The position numbers and the translations under genes are program-made. A DNA stretch of 7,820 nt, from positions 1 to 7,820 of the forward strand of contig JASLOY010000157.1 of assembly GCA_030745255.1 (NCBI GenBank), written 5' to 3'. Under the pieces are notes generated by a model. It was not told where the DNA came from and made no database searches. It was given only the letters and a program-made list of their open reading frames with translations. This stretch comes from Vicinamibacterales bacterium. GTDB taxonomy: Bacteria; Acidobacteriota; Vicinamibacteria; Vicinamibacterales; UBA8438. The first letter of the stretch is position 1. The number at the start of each line of letters is the position of its first letter. This document shows, one piece after another, positions 1 through 7,028 of the stretch.

Positions 1-63
1 TCCGGAGACGGGGATCCGGGGTTGGTTTCGCCGACTCCAGACAGACGTGGGCGCCAATTCCTG

Positions 64-1671
64 ATGCCGATCTCCCAGAACCCGATCCCCGAGTCCTGTA
101 TCTACTACAATCGCACTGCAATGGAATCGAAGGCCGTCACCCCTGAAGACGTGCACGACTGGACCCCCGACGACGCGCTCGGATCCCCCGGCGACTTTCC
201 GTTCACCCGTGGCATTTACCCTACGATGTATCGCGGCCGACTCTGGACGATGCGGCAATACGCCGGCTTTGGCAGCGCGGCTGAATCGAACCGGCGCTAT
301 CGATATCTGATCGACCAGGGTGTCAGCGGTCTCAGTGTCGCCTTCGATCTCCCGACGCAGATCGGGTACGACTCCGACCACACCCTCGCGCGCGGCGAGG
401 TCGGACGCGTCGGCGTCGCGATCGATTCGGTCGAAGACATGAGTCTGCTCTTCGACGGAATCCCGCTCGACCGCATCTCGACGTCGATGACGATCAACGC
501 CACGGCCATCATCCTCCTCGCGCTGTATGTGGCTGCGGCACGTCGTCAGGGTGTCGAGCCCAACGCAACCGCCGGGACGCTGCAAAACGACATCCTGAAG
601 GAATATGTGGCGCGCGGTACCTACATATTTCCGCCAAGACCGTCGCTGCGGATCGTGACCGACGTCGTCGCCTACTGCGGCGCCGAGCTGCCTGGATGGC
701 ATCCGATATCGATCAGCGGCTATCACATCCGGGAGGCGGGCGCGACGGCGATCCAGGAAGTCGCGTTCACCTTTGCCCACGCGATCGCCTACGTGGAAGC
801 AGCCATGGAGGCCGGGCTCGACGTGAACGTGTTCGGTCGCCGGCTGTCCTTCTTCTTCGCGGCCCACAACAACTTCCTCGAGGAGATCGCGAAGTTTCGC
901 GCAGCCCGACGATTGTGGGCGCATCTGATGCGCGACCGGTTTGGCGCCACTGAGGCGCGTGCGCAGCAGCTACGGTTTCACACACAGACTGCCGGCAGCA
1001 CGCTGACGGCCCAACAACCGGACAACAACATCGTCCGGGTGGCGCTGCAGGCAATGGCGGCGGTCCTTGGCGGCACCCAGTCGCTCCACTGCAATGGCCG
1101 TGACGAAGCGCTGGGACTCCCGACGGAGACCTCGGCCCAGATTGCCCTGAGGACGCAGCAGGTCATCGCCGCCGAGACCGGCGTCGTCAACACCGTCGAC
1201 CCGGTTGCCGGCTCGTACGCGATCGAGTCGCTCACCGACGCGATTGAACAGGGCGTGACGGCGCTCCTCGATCAGATCGCGGACGGCGGCGGCACCCTGG
1301 CAGCGATCGAGCGCGGGGCGATTCAGCGTCAGATTCAGGAGTCGGCCTATCGAGACCAGCAGGCCGTCGACGACGGTGATCGTGTCGTAGTCGGCGTGAA
1401 TCGCTCCACCGATGACGCCCCGCTGAACATGGAAGTCTTGCGCATCGACCCATCCGTCGAGCATGACCAGCGTGAGCGGGTCGCCCGCCTGCGGGCATCA
1501 CGGGACGAGACCGAAATGCGCCAGGCGCTCGACGCGGTGACCCGCGCCGCGCGGGACGACACGAATCTGGTGCCGCCCATCATCGCTGCGGTCGAAAGCT
1601 TGGCCACCGTGGGCGAGATTGCCGATACACTTCGCGCCGTATTCGGCGAATATCGCGAGGAGGGGAGCTAG
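64..1671 (+). CDS. Methylmalonyl-CoA mutase-type acyl-CoA mutase, catalytic (large) subunit without B12 domain
   Basis: Catalytic TIM-barrel subunit of an adenosylcobalamin-dependent acyl-CoA mutase, most likely interconverting (R)-methylmalonyl-CoA and succinyl-CoA in the cytoplasm (propionyl-CoA metabolism). Counting from the ATG at 64 (535 residues), residues lining the CoA-ester pocket of Propionibacterium methylmalonyl-CoA mutase are all present: R59, T62, R64, Y66 (its R82, T85, R87, Y89), Q174 (Q197), R184 (R207, which grips the substrate carboxylate) and Y220-H221 (Y243-H244). Isobutyryl-CoA mutases have Phe and Gln at the Y89 and R207 positions, so a methylmalonyl-type substrate is favoured. 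The protein ends after the barrel and a helical tail, with no DxHxxG cobalamin-binding domain, so a separate small B12 subunit of about 130-140 residues is expected elsewhere. The start is uncertain: the frame is open to the left edge, TTG 22, ATG 64 and ATG 121 are all possible, and none has a good Shine-Dalgarno. Family confident; exact substrate inferred. Confidence 0.93.
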   Translation: MPISQNPIPESCIYYNRTAMESKAVTPEDVHDWTPDDALGSPGDFPFTRGIYPTMYRGRLWTMRQYAGFGSAAESNRRYRYLIDQGVSGLSVAFDLPTQIGYDSDHTLARGEVGRVGVAIDSVEDMSLLFDGIPLDRISTSMTINATAIILLALYVAAARRQGVEPNATAGTLQNDILKEYVARGTYIFPPRPSLRIVTDVVAYCGAELPGWHPISISGYHIREAGATAIQEVAFTFAHAIAYVEAAMEAGLDVNVFGRRLSFFFAAHNNFLEEIAKFRAARRLWAHLMRDRFGATEARAQQLRFHTQTAGSTLTAQQPDNNIVRVALQAMAAVLGGTQSLHCNGRDEALGLPTETSAQIALRTQQVIAAETGVVNTVDPVAGSYAIESLTDAIEQGVTALLDQIADGGGTLAAIERGAIQRQIQESAYRDQQAVDDGDRVVVGVNRSTDDAPLNMEVLRIDPSVEHDQRERVARLRASRDETEMRQALDAVTRAARDDTNLVPPIIAAVESLATVGEIADTLRAVFGEYREEGS

Positions 1672-1682
1672 CGAACCCCCAC

Positions 1683-1763
1683 GGAGACAGGAGGCAGGAG
1701 GCAGGAGAGTGGAGCAGGCCTGGGGGCTGCGCCACCATCTTCACGCACCTGCACGGGGTGTCC
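1683..1763 (+). repeat. Degenerate intergenic repeat with 7-base tandem units (upstream of dppD)
   Basis: Between the mutase gene and dppD lies a purine-rich tandem array with 7-base period: GAGACAG (1684-1690), GAGGCAG (1691-1697), GAGGCAG (1698-1704) and the degenerate GAGAGTG (1705-1711). The 15 bases at 1683-1697 recur exactly at 3745-3759, on the other side of dppDF. The next roughly 45 bases (about 1721-1763) align imperfectly, with small gaps, to 3770-3806: GGGCT, CGCC, TCTTC, ACG and TGTCC occur in the same order. A period of 7 does not fit a reading frame, so this is non-coding. I infer a copy of a dispersed intergenic repeat family. The GTG at 1758, a possible dppD start, falls inside the similar segment. 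Confidence 0.6.
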
Positions 1764-1781
1764 AAGAGCACAACCGACGGG

Positions 1782-2831
1782 ATGCGAGACGATCGGGATC
1801 CGCCTGCCACGGGGGCGCCTGTGGTGCTACAGGTCGACCGTTTGACGACCGTCTTCGACCTCGGCGGTCGCGAGGCGCCGGCAGTGCGCGCGGTCAGTTT
1901 CGCGATCCGCGCGGGCGAATCGCTTGCGCTGGTCGGTGAGTCCGGCAGCGGTAAATCGGTCACCGCACTCTCGCTGTTGCGACTGATACACCCACCGGGA
2001 CGGATCAGCGGCGGGTCCATCCTCTGGAAAGGTCAAGACCTGGTCAGGCTCGACGAGAGACGGCTACACCAGATACGGGGTCGCGAGATCGCACTGGTCT
2101 TGCAGGACCCGGGCACAGCCCTCAACCCGGTGTTCACGATCGGAGACCAGATCATCGACACGCTCCTGGCGCACGGCGCCGCGCCACGACCCGGGTTGCG
2201 CGCCCGGATGCTGGAGCTCCTGGACCTGGCCCGGATCCAGGACCCGGAGCGACGCGCCACTGACTATCCGCACCAGCTGTCCGGTGGACTGCGCCAACGT
2301 GCCATGATTGCCCTCGCCCTTGCCGGCAATCCTGCGCTGCTCATCGCCGACGAGCCAACCACCGGGCTCGATGCCACCACGCAATCCAAGATTGTCGATC
2401 TCCTCCGGGATCTCGTTGGGCGCCAAAACCTCTCGCTGTTGCTCATCAGTCACGACCTGGCGGTGGTCGGCGCCTGCGCCGACCGTGTCGCCGTGATGTA
2501 TGCCGGGCAGATCATAGAAGAGGGTCCCGCGCGGGCGGTCCTGGACACACCAAGACATCCCTACACTCGCGGACTCCTGGCGTCAGTGCCGAGCAGTGCG
2601 CCCGGGGTCCCGCTACCGGGGATCGAGGGCTCACCACCCCGTCTGGGCGAGCTGGCTCCGGCCTGTGCTTTCGCGCCACGCTGTCCCGAGCGGTTGGAGA
2701 CCTGCGAGACCGTCATGCCGGAACCGTGGATGGTCGGCACCGAGGGCGTCACCCGGTGTCACCTGCACGACCCGGCGCGGCTCGTGCCTCCCGACGCCAC
2801 CGACGCCGAGCGAGCCGGACCCGGACCCTGA
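1782..2831 (+). CDS. dppD: Oligopeptide/dipeptide ABC transporter ATP-binding protein (DppD/OppD family)
   Basis: One of the two cytoplasmic ATPases that power peptide import through a DppBC/OppBC permease. From the ATG at 1782 (349 residues): Walker A GESGSGKS at 52-59, Q-loop Q108, ABC signature LSGGLRQR at 166-173, Walker B LLIADEP at 186-192 with catalytic E191, and switch H224. The C-terminal oligopeptide-transporter domain follows, with the family's HPYTRGLL and PG(I)xGxPP motifs. Four cysteines, C295-x5-C301-x6-C308-x17-C326, match the set that binds a [4Fe-4S] cluster in the mycobacterial OppD structure, so a cluster is likely here by homology. The full ATPase site suggests an active enzyme. 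GTG 1758 would add 8 residues, but it lies within the upstream repeat; neither start has a clear ribosome-binding site. dppF starts 2 bases after the stop. No dppA, dppB or dppC is present in the window, so the substrate (peptide, nickel or other) cannot be told. Confidence 0.94.
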   Translation: MRDDRDPPATGAPVVLQVDRLTTVFDLGGREAPAVRAVSFAIRAGESLALVGESGSGKSVTALSLLRLIHPPGRISGGSILWKGQDLVRLDERRLHQIRGREIALVLQDPGTALNPVFTIGDQIIDTLLAHGAAPRPGLRARMLELLDLARIQDPERRATDYPHQLSGGLRQRAMIALALAGNPALLIADEPTTGLDATTQSKIVDLLRDLVGRQNLSLLLISHDLAVVGACADRVAVMYAGQIIEEGPARAVLDTPRHPYTRGLLASVPSSAPGVPLPGIEGSPPRLGELAPACAFAPRCPERLETCETVMPEPWMVGTEGVTRCHLHDPARLVPPDATDAERAGPGP

Positions 2832-2833
2832 CC

Positions 2834-3703
2834 ATGCCGCTGCTCGAGGTCGAGGGACTGGTCAAGCGGTTCGTGCAACGGCGTCCTCTACAACCGACGG
2901 TGGAGGTCCGCGCGGTGAACGACGTCAGCTTCACCGTGGGCGAGGGAGAGAGCTTCGGGCTGGTGGGAGAGTCTGGCAGCGGCAAGACCACGGCGGCACG
3001 CTGCATCCTGCGTCTGACGACACCGACGGCCGGCGAGATCCGGTTCGACGGTGAAGCGATCGGCTCGATGTCGCGCCATCGGTTGCGGGCCCTGCGCCGT
3101 GCCATCCAGCCGGTGTTTCAAGATCCCTACGAGTCGTTGAACCCACGACTTCCGGTCGGCGAGAGCGTCGCCGAACCGCTCGTCGTCCATCGCATCGGCA
3201 CGGCCGCGAACCGACAGACCCGTGTGGAGGAACTTCTGCACCAGGTAGGACTGGACCCTGCCCACCTCGGGCGACGACCGGGCGAGCTGAGCGGCGGACA
3301 GCGGCAGCGGATCGCGCTGGCGCGGGCACTGGCCCTGGGACCACGGCTCGTGGTGCTCGATGAGCCGGTTTCGGCGCTCGACGCCTCAGTTGGCGCGCAG
3401 ATCGTCAACCTCTTGATGCGGTTTCAGCGTGACCTGAACCTCGCGCTGCTCTTCATTACCCACGACCTGCGTCTCGTGCGACATATGACGGCCCGCGTCG
3501 CGGTGATGCGGGCGGGACTGATCGTCGAAACGGCCGCGACCTCGGCGGTATTCGCCGCCCCGCGCCACCCCTACACCCGCACGCTGCTCGCTGCGGCCAC
3601 CGGGTCGAGCGCAGAGGAATCGGAGGCATCCGACGCAGGGGTGATGGAAGACGAGGCGTCGCCCTTGCGTGAAGTGGCGCCAGGTCACTGGGCGAGGGTG
3701 TGA
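2834..3703 (+). CDS. dppF: Oligopeptide/dipeptide ABC transporter ATP-binding protein (DppF/OppF family)
   Basis: Second ATPase of the peptide importer, expected to pair with DppD at the cytoplasmic face of the permease. 289 residues from ATG 2834: Walker A GESGSGKT at 45-52, Q-loop Q96 in VFQDPYESLNPR, signature LSGGQRQR at 152-159, Walker B LVVLDEP at 172-178 with E177, D-loop ALDAS, and switch H210. The family's HPYT motif is at 245-248 and the tail REVAPGHW, typical of DppF/OppF, ends the protein. Unlike its partner it has no C-terminal cysteine cluster, as usual for the F subunit. ATG 2834 is chosen because it lies just after the dppD stop (TGACCATG), which implies translational coupling, and because homology begins there (MPLLEVEGLVKRF). 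An open frame extends upstream to 2726, but that part overlaps the conserved end of dppD. An acidic linker (about 258-275, SSAEESEASDAG and so on) is not conserved family sequence. Confidence 0.94.
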   Translation: MPLLEVEGLVKRFVQRRPLQPTVEVRAVNDVSFTVGEGESFGLVGESGSGKTTAARCILRLTTPTAGEIRFDGEAIGSMSRHRLRALRRAIQPVFQDPYESLNPRLPVGESVAEPLVVHRIGTAANRQTRVEELLHQVGLDPAHLGRRPGELSGGQRQRIALARALALGPRLVVLDEPVSALDASVGAQIVNLLMRFQRDLNLALLFITHDLRLVRHMTARVAVMRAGLIVETAATSAVFAAPRHPYTRTLLAAATGSSAEESEASDAGVMEDEASPLREVAPGHWARV

Positions 3704-3716
3704 TACGGAATGCCCT

Positions 3717-3883
3717 AGAAGTCAGAAGTCAGAAGTCAGCAGGAGGAGACAGGAGGCAGAAGATTGTCGGTGGGCTTCGCCGTCTTCAACGGACACACGT
3801 CTGTCCGATTCGACCTGGCCTGCCAAGTTGATGCCGGCGACAGCCAGTCAGTTTTCTTCTGACTTCTCAGTTCCCTGTCTGAG
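3717..3883 (+). repeat. Composite intergenic repeat with inverted heptamer arms, in convergent dppF/ABC ATPase spacer
   Basis: The left arm is a 7-base tandem array: GAAGTCA at 3718-3724, 3725-3731 and 3732-3738, then GCAGGAG, GAGACAG (3746-3752) and GAGGCAG (3753-3759). The right arm at 3856-3867 (CTTCTGACTTCT) is the exact reverse complement of 3717-3728, and CCTGTC at 3874-3879 mirrors GACAGG. The core of about 95 bases includes a small hairpin at 3790-3807 and partly resembles 1721-1763. The whole looks like a roughly 165-base non-coding unit bounded by inverted arms, of the small dispersed-repeat kind. No open frame of note, transposase or target-site duplication is visible. It fills most of the 194-base gap between the two converging genes. 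Whether it is a mobile or merely structural repeat cannot be told from one window. Confidence 0.5.
3790..3807. terminator. Small hairpin between convergent genes, possible bidirectional terminator
   Basis: CGGACA (3790-3795) and TGTCCG (3802-3807) are perfect reverse complements around the six-base spacer CACGTC. The hairpin sits between the dppF stop at 3703 and the minus-strand ABC ATPase stop at 3898, where transcripts must end from both sides. It lacks a T-run on either side, so it is not a standard intrinsic terminator. It also lies in the core of the composite repeat and may simply be part of that. Weak call. Confidence 0.25.
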
Positions 3884-3897
3884 CGCGCAACGCGGGC

Positions 3898-4611
3898 TTA
3901 GGTCGTGACGCCCATGGCGGGTGAGCGGTGGGACTGTCGCACGTCCCGCTCAATCTGACCGTCGCGTAAATGAACGACGCGGTGGGCATATGCGGCGACA
4001 TCCGCCTCGTGTGTGATCAGGATGATGGTGTTCCCTGTCGCGTGCAGACGCTCGAACAACGTCATGATCTCCAGGCCGGTCTTCGAGTCGAGATTTCCGG
4101 TCGGTTCGTCGGCCAAGAGGATCGACGGATCGTTGACCAGGGCGCGCGCGACCGCGACACGCTGGCGCTGACCGCCAGACAGCTCGTTTGGCCTATGCGT
4201 GACACGGTTGCCGAGCTCGACTCGGTCTAGCGCTTCGAGCGCCCGGGTGCGACGGACGGGCCCGGGAACACCGGCGTAGATCAGCGGAAGCTCCACGTTG
4301 TGCAACGCGGTGGCCCGCGGAAGCAAGTTGAACGTCTGGAAGACGAAACCGATCTCCTCGTTGCGAATCCGAGCCAGCTCGTCGTCGTCCATTTCCCGCA
4401 CTTGCTGATCATTGAGCAGGTAGCTGCCCCGGCTAGGCGTGTCGAGGCATCCGATCAGGTTCATCAGGGTGGACTTGCCGGAACCGGACGGACCCATGAT
4501 CGCAACGTACTCACCACGCTCGATCTGCATGGAGACCCCCTGCAGGGCATGGATCTCCTCGCTGCCCATGATGTAGGTCTTCCACAGGTCTCGCGTTTCG
4601 ATCAGGGCCAT
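3898..4611 (-). CDS. ABC transporter ATP-binding protein, MacB/LolD (lipoprotein release / MacB-type efflux) family
   Basis: Cytoplasmic ATPase of the type VII ABC (mechanotransmission) group that works with FtsX-fold permeases such as LolCE or MacB. It has 237 residues, a usual length for a stand-alone LolD-like subunit. Walker A GPSGSGKS at 40-47, Q-loop Q92 in FVFQTFNLLP, signature LSGGQRQR at 144-151, Walker B ILLADEP at 164-170 with E169, D-loop NLDS at 173-176 and switch H201 are all intact. LNVxLP-like (HNVELPL) and GCLDxPxxG (54-62) are typical of the LolD/MacB branch. The start ATG (4611-4609) has only a weak GAGA-like Shine-Dalgarno. The gene lies 68 bases after the TPR gene on the same strand, and no promoter is obvious in that gap. 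No FtsX-type permease or HlyD-type adaptor gene is adjacent: downstream is the convergent dppF. Its partner must therefore lie elsewhere. Biochemical class is secure; substrate is unknown. Confidence 0.93.
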   Translation of the reverse strand: MALIETRDLWKTYIMGSEEIHALQGVSMQIERGEYVAIMGPSGSGKSTLMNLIGCLDTPSRGSYLLNDQQVREMDDDELARIRNEEIGFVFQTFNLLPRATALHNVELPLIYAGVPGPVRRTRALEALDRVELGNRVTHRPNELSGGQRQRVAVARALVNDPSILLADEPTGNLDSKTGLEIMTLFERLHATGNTIILITHEADVAAYAHRVVHLRDGQIERDVRQSHRSPAMGVTT

Positions 4612-4679
4612 GGGTATCTCGACTGCCGTCTTGTCCTGAATACGTCGTGGGGCGGGATTCCGTTTATTGGGCGCGCCAG

Positions 4680-5948
4680 CTAGCGGCGAACGGCCAGCGC
4701 TTCGATCCGGCTTCGCACGACCGCAACAAGGTCAGCGTGCTCTGCGCCGCTGTATTCGACGAACCGTCCATAGTGCTCGACGGCGCGCGAAACGTCGCCG
4801 TCGAGCTCGAACAGGCGCGCAAGATTGTAGTGCGTGGACCCGTGCCGATCGTCGACCGACAACGCATCGACCAGCATGCTCCTGGCGGCGGCCGCGTCGC
4901 CAGCCGCCTGCAGCGCCAGGGCCAGGTTGACCCATGCGTCGAGGTTCGCGCCGTCGAACAGACGGGCATCGCGAAACGCCGCCGCCGCGTCCTCATATCG
5001 CGCCTGCCGCATGCGGACGACGCCCAGATTGTTGTGGGCCTTCGAGTGTCGAGGGTCAAGGGCGATCGCCCGCTGAAACTCCCGCGCCGCATCGTCGGGC
5101 CGGTTCTGCTCCTGATACAGCAGCCCCAGGTTGTTGTGCACCTGCGCGCTCCCCGCACCCTCGGACAGGAGCAACTGATATTCGGAAATCGCGCCGCCAA
5201 TGTCGCCGCCCTGCTGCAGCGCCAGCGCCTCGGTGAACACGTCCGACACCACCGGTCCACGCTCGATGAACGGCACCGGCGGCGGCTCGAGGTCGCCGAG
5301 CACAGCTGATGTAGCAACCGGCGCCTCCGGTGTGTCCAGGGTGTCGACGACGCGGGGCGGCAGGTCGTCGGCAGGTACCCCTGGTGCACTCGCGGCCTCT
5401 TCGTCGCGAGCGCCGGATAGCGGGTCGCGATCGTCAGTCCTTGCTTCCTCGGGCTCTTCGGGTGCATCGGCAGCTTCGGGTGCTGCGAAAGGAGACGGCC
5501 TCTCGACTTGCTCGCCGGATGGCGTCGCGTCTGTGGGCGCGACCGGAAGCATGATGTCCGGATCCGGAGGCGGCACGGTGTCACCGACGGAGTCGACCAT
5601 CTGTTCTCGGACCGGGGCGCTGAGCGGAGCCGATAAAGCGACAGGCTCAGCCGCACCCTCCGGCGTAGGGGCCGGGACCGGCACCCCCGCTTCGTCCACC
5701 ATCAGATCGGCAGCGACCTCCGTGCCCTGCGGCATCGAGGCCGGGCGCTCCCAGATGACCCACGCCAGCAGGGCGACCAGCCCCACGACGACACCACCGC
5801 CCATGGTGCGAAGGACCCGGAACTGGCGCTGCCGCCGCGTATAGCCCAGAGTCGACAGAATCGCGTCGACCTGCCGCCCGCCACCAGTCGACGATGACGC
5901 CGCTTCTGCCTGCTTGGCCCGGCGCAGCGAATCGAGCAACGTGCTCAT
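4680..5948 (-). CDS. Membrane-anchored TPR protein, MshN/GspB-like pilus or secretion accessory protein
   Basis: 422-residue bitopic protein. Residues 1-47 are a short basic cytoplasmic segment starting MSTLLDSLRRAK, resembling the MSxxLxxLR start common in GspB/MshN-type partners of ExeA-like ATPases. One membrane span follows at about 49-66. Residues 70-235 form a long Pro/Glu/Ala-rich, probably disordered linker able to cross the periplasm or peptidoglycan. Residues 237-403 hold about five TPR units (about 237-264, 268-301, 302-335, 336-369, 370-403), with repeated NNLG and A..F..A.. patterns. No catalytic motif is seen; a scaffold or secretin/pilus assembly role is inferred from context. 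The start ATG overlaps the stop of the upstream AAA ATPase gene by 4 bases (ATGA) and has no Shine-Dalgarno, so translation is probably coupled. The arrangement secretin, AAA ATPase, TPR protein copies mshL-mshM-mshN of Vibrio. Primary sequence alone proves only TM anchor plus TPR; the MshN assignment is by position. Confidence 0.85.
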   Translation of the reverse strand: MSTLLDSLRRAKQAEAASSSTGGGRQVDAILSTLGYTRRQRQFRVLRTMGGGVVVGLVALLAWVIWERPASMPQGTEVAADLMVDEAGVPVPAPTPEGAAEPVALSAPLSAPVREQMVDSVGDTVPPPDPDIMLPVAPTDATPSGEQVERPSPFAAPEAADAPEEPEEARTDDRDPLSGARDEEAASAPGVPADDLPPRVVDTLDTPEAPVATSAVLGDLEPPPVPFIERGPVVSDVFTEALALQQGGDIGGAISEYQLLLSEGAGSAQVHNNLGLLYQEQNRPDDAAREFQRAIALDPRHSKAHNNLGVVRMRQARYEDAAAAFRDARLFDGANLDAWVNLALALQAAGDAAAARSMLVDALSVDDRHGSTHYNLARLFELDGDVSRAVEHYGRFVEYSGAEHADLVAVVRSRIEALAVRR

Positions 5949-7021
5949 CGTTCAGAAGACGGTTCGGTCACCGTTTCGGTGTCACCGGACCCCGAGGACG
6001 GGTCGACCGGTTGCTGTAGGGCGATCAACGGGAAGTGATCGGTCATCTTCAGGCGGTATCCCTCTGACACAAGATACCCCAGTCCTGCGCTCGCCGTGCC
6101 GACCAGGACCGACAGCCCCAGTGCCATCGCCGCCGCGGCGACCCGGCGACGCAGCCGGGCCCGAAGTGGGGGCACGGCCTCCGTGGCCATCGGCAGCTCG
6201 AGACTTTCGGACGCGGTGCTCACGAGATCGGCATCGATGACGTTGGTGCGGGCCGCGAACCCGGCCAGCAAGGCACGGTCGCACAGTAAGTTGATCACCC
6301 GCGGAATTCCCTGCGACAACCGGTGAATCGTCTCGAGCGCCCGTGGCCGGAAGATGACCGAGGACCCGCCACCCGCCACGGTCAGGCGATGGATGAGGTA
6401 GGCCGTCACCTCGTCTGGAGTCAGCGGCCGCAGCTCGTGCTTGATCGACACTCGCTGCGCCAGCTGTCGGAGCTCGGGCGTGCGAAGCGTGGTGCTCAGG
6501 CCAGGTTGGCCCACGAGCACGATCTGCAGGAGCTTTTCCTTGTCGGTTTCGAGGTTCGAGAGAATCCGAAGCTGCTCGAGGACCTGCGGCGGCAGGTTCT
6601 GTGCCTCATCGACGATGACCATGGCGCAGGCACCGAGAGGCAAGAGGGACAGCAGAAAATCGTTGAGCGTGTCGATCAGCGTCTGCTTGCTGACCTGGCT
6701 CATCTGGCCGTGCTTGAGCTCAATTCGCGAGACCACACCAAAATCCTGCAGGATGACCTTGATCAGATCGGTCTCCGACAGAAAGGGGTTGAGCAGCAGC
6801 GCGCTGAAGGTCTGTCGGTCGAGTCGGTCGAGCAGCGCCCGACACAAGGTGGTCTTGCCGGTGCCGATGTCCCCGGTGATGACGACAAAACCCTCTCGCC
6901 GGTGCATCGCGTATTCGAGCAGCTCGAACGCGCCGGCGTGGGTCTCGCTACAAAACAGGAATCTCGGATCCGGCGTCAGACTGAAGGGCTTCTCAGTGAA
7001 ACCGTAATACTCCTCGTACAT
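5945..7021 (-). CDS. ExeA/GspA/MshM-family AAA ATPase with C-terminal membrane anchor
   Basis: 358-residue AAA-family ATPase of the kind that helps assemble secretin machines (ExeA of type II secretion, MshM of the MSHA pilus). It opens with the family hallmark YYGFTEKPFSLTPDPRF at 5-21. Then come Walker A GDIGTGKT at 50-57, Walker B MVIVDEAQNL at 134-143 (D138, E139), a sensor-like LVGQP at 169-173, QRVSIKHELRPLTPDEV at about 189-205, and the lid motif QGIPRVINLLCDRAL at about 237-251. A membrane span follows at about 296-317, with roughly 40 residues beyond it, presumably periplasmic. ExeA carries a peptidoglycan-binding domain there; this protein is too short for one, which is nearer to MshM. 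The start is well supported by GAGGAG 7 bases upstream. Gene spacing (21 bases from the secretin stop, 4-base overlap with the TPR gene) indicates one operon. Confidence 0.92.
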   Translation of the reverse strand: MYEEYYGFTEKPFSLTPDPRFLFCSETHAGAFELLEYAMHRREGFVVITGDIGTGKTTLCRALLDRLDRQTFSALLLNPFLSETDLIKVILQDFGVVSRIELKHGQMSQVSKQTLIDTLNDFLLSLLPLGACAMVIVDEAQNLPPQVLEQLRILSNLETDKEKLLQIVLVGQPGLSTTLRTPELRQLAQRVSIKHELRPLTPDEVTAYLIHRLTVAGGGSSVIFRPRALETIHRLSQGIPRVINLLCDRALLAGFAARTNVIDADLVSTASESLELPMATEAVPPLRARLRRRVAAAAMALGLSVLVGTASAGLGYLVSEGYRLKMTDHFPLIALQQPVDPSSGSGDTETVTEPSSER

Positions 7022-7028
7022 CGCGGTG

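Noticed and set aside
1684..1711. CRISPR-like or coding interpretation of the purine-rich tandem array
   Set aside because: The units are 7 bases with no spacers, so it is not a CRISPR array, and the period is not a multiple of three.
1758..1781. GTG start for dppD at 1758
   Set aside because: It lies in the segment resembling the downstream repeat, has no Shine-Dalgarno, and adds residues with no family homology. It is not excluded, but less likely than ATG 1782.
2726..2833. Upstream extension of dppF to a start at 2726
   Set aside because: It would overlap the conserved Cys-containing end of dppD. Family homology begins at ATG 2834, two bases after the dppD stop.
3669..3908. Plus-strand 79-codon frame across the dppF end and the convergent spacer
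   Set aside because: It overlaps the dppF end out of frame and is made mostly of repeat sequence, with no start signal.
4647..5309. Plus-strand 220-codon frame opposite the TPR gene
   Set aside because: It is antisense to the TPR repeats, starts in the spacer without a ribosome-binding site, and has no recognisable domain.
4664..5656. Minus-strand 330-codon frame overlapping the TPR gene in another frame
   Set aside because: It is very rich in Arg/Ser/Pro with no recognisable motif. The overlapping frame encodes a TM segment and TPRs with sensible codon use.
5200..5844. Plus-strand 214-codon Ser/Gly/Thr-rich frame
   Set aside because: Its low-complexity composition is the antisense image of the Pro/Glu/Ala-rich linker of the TPR protein.
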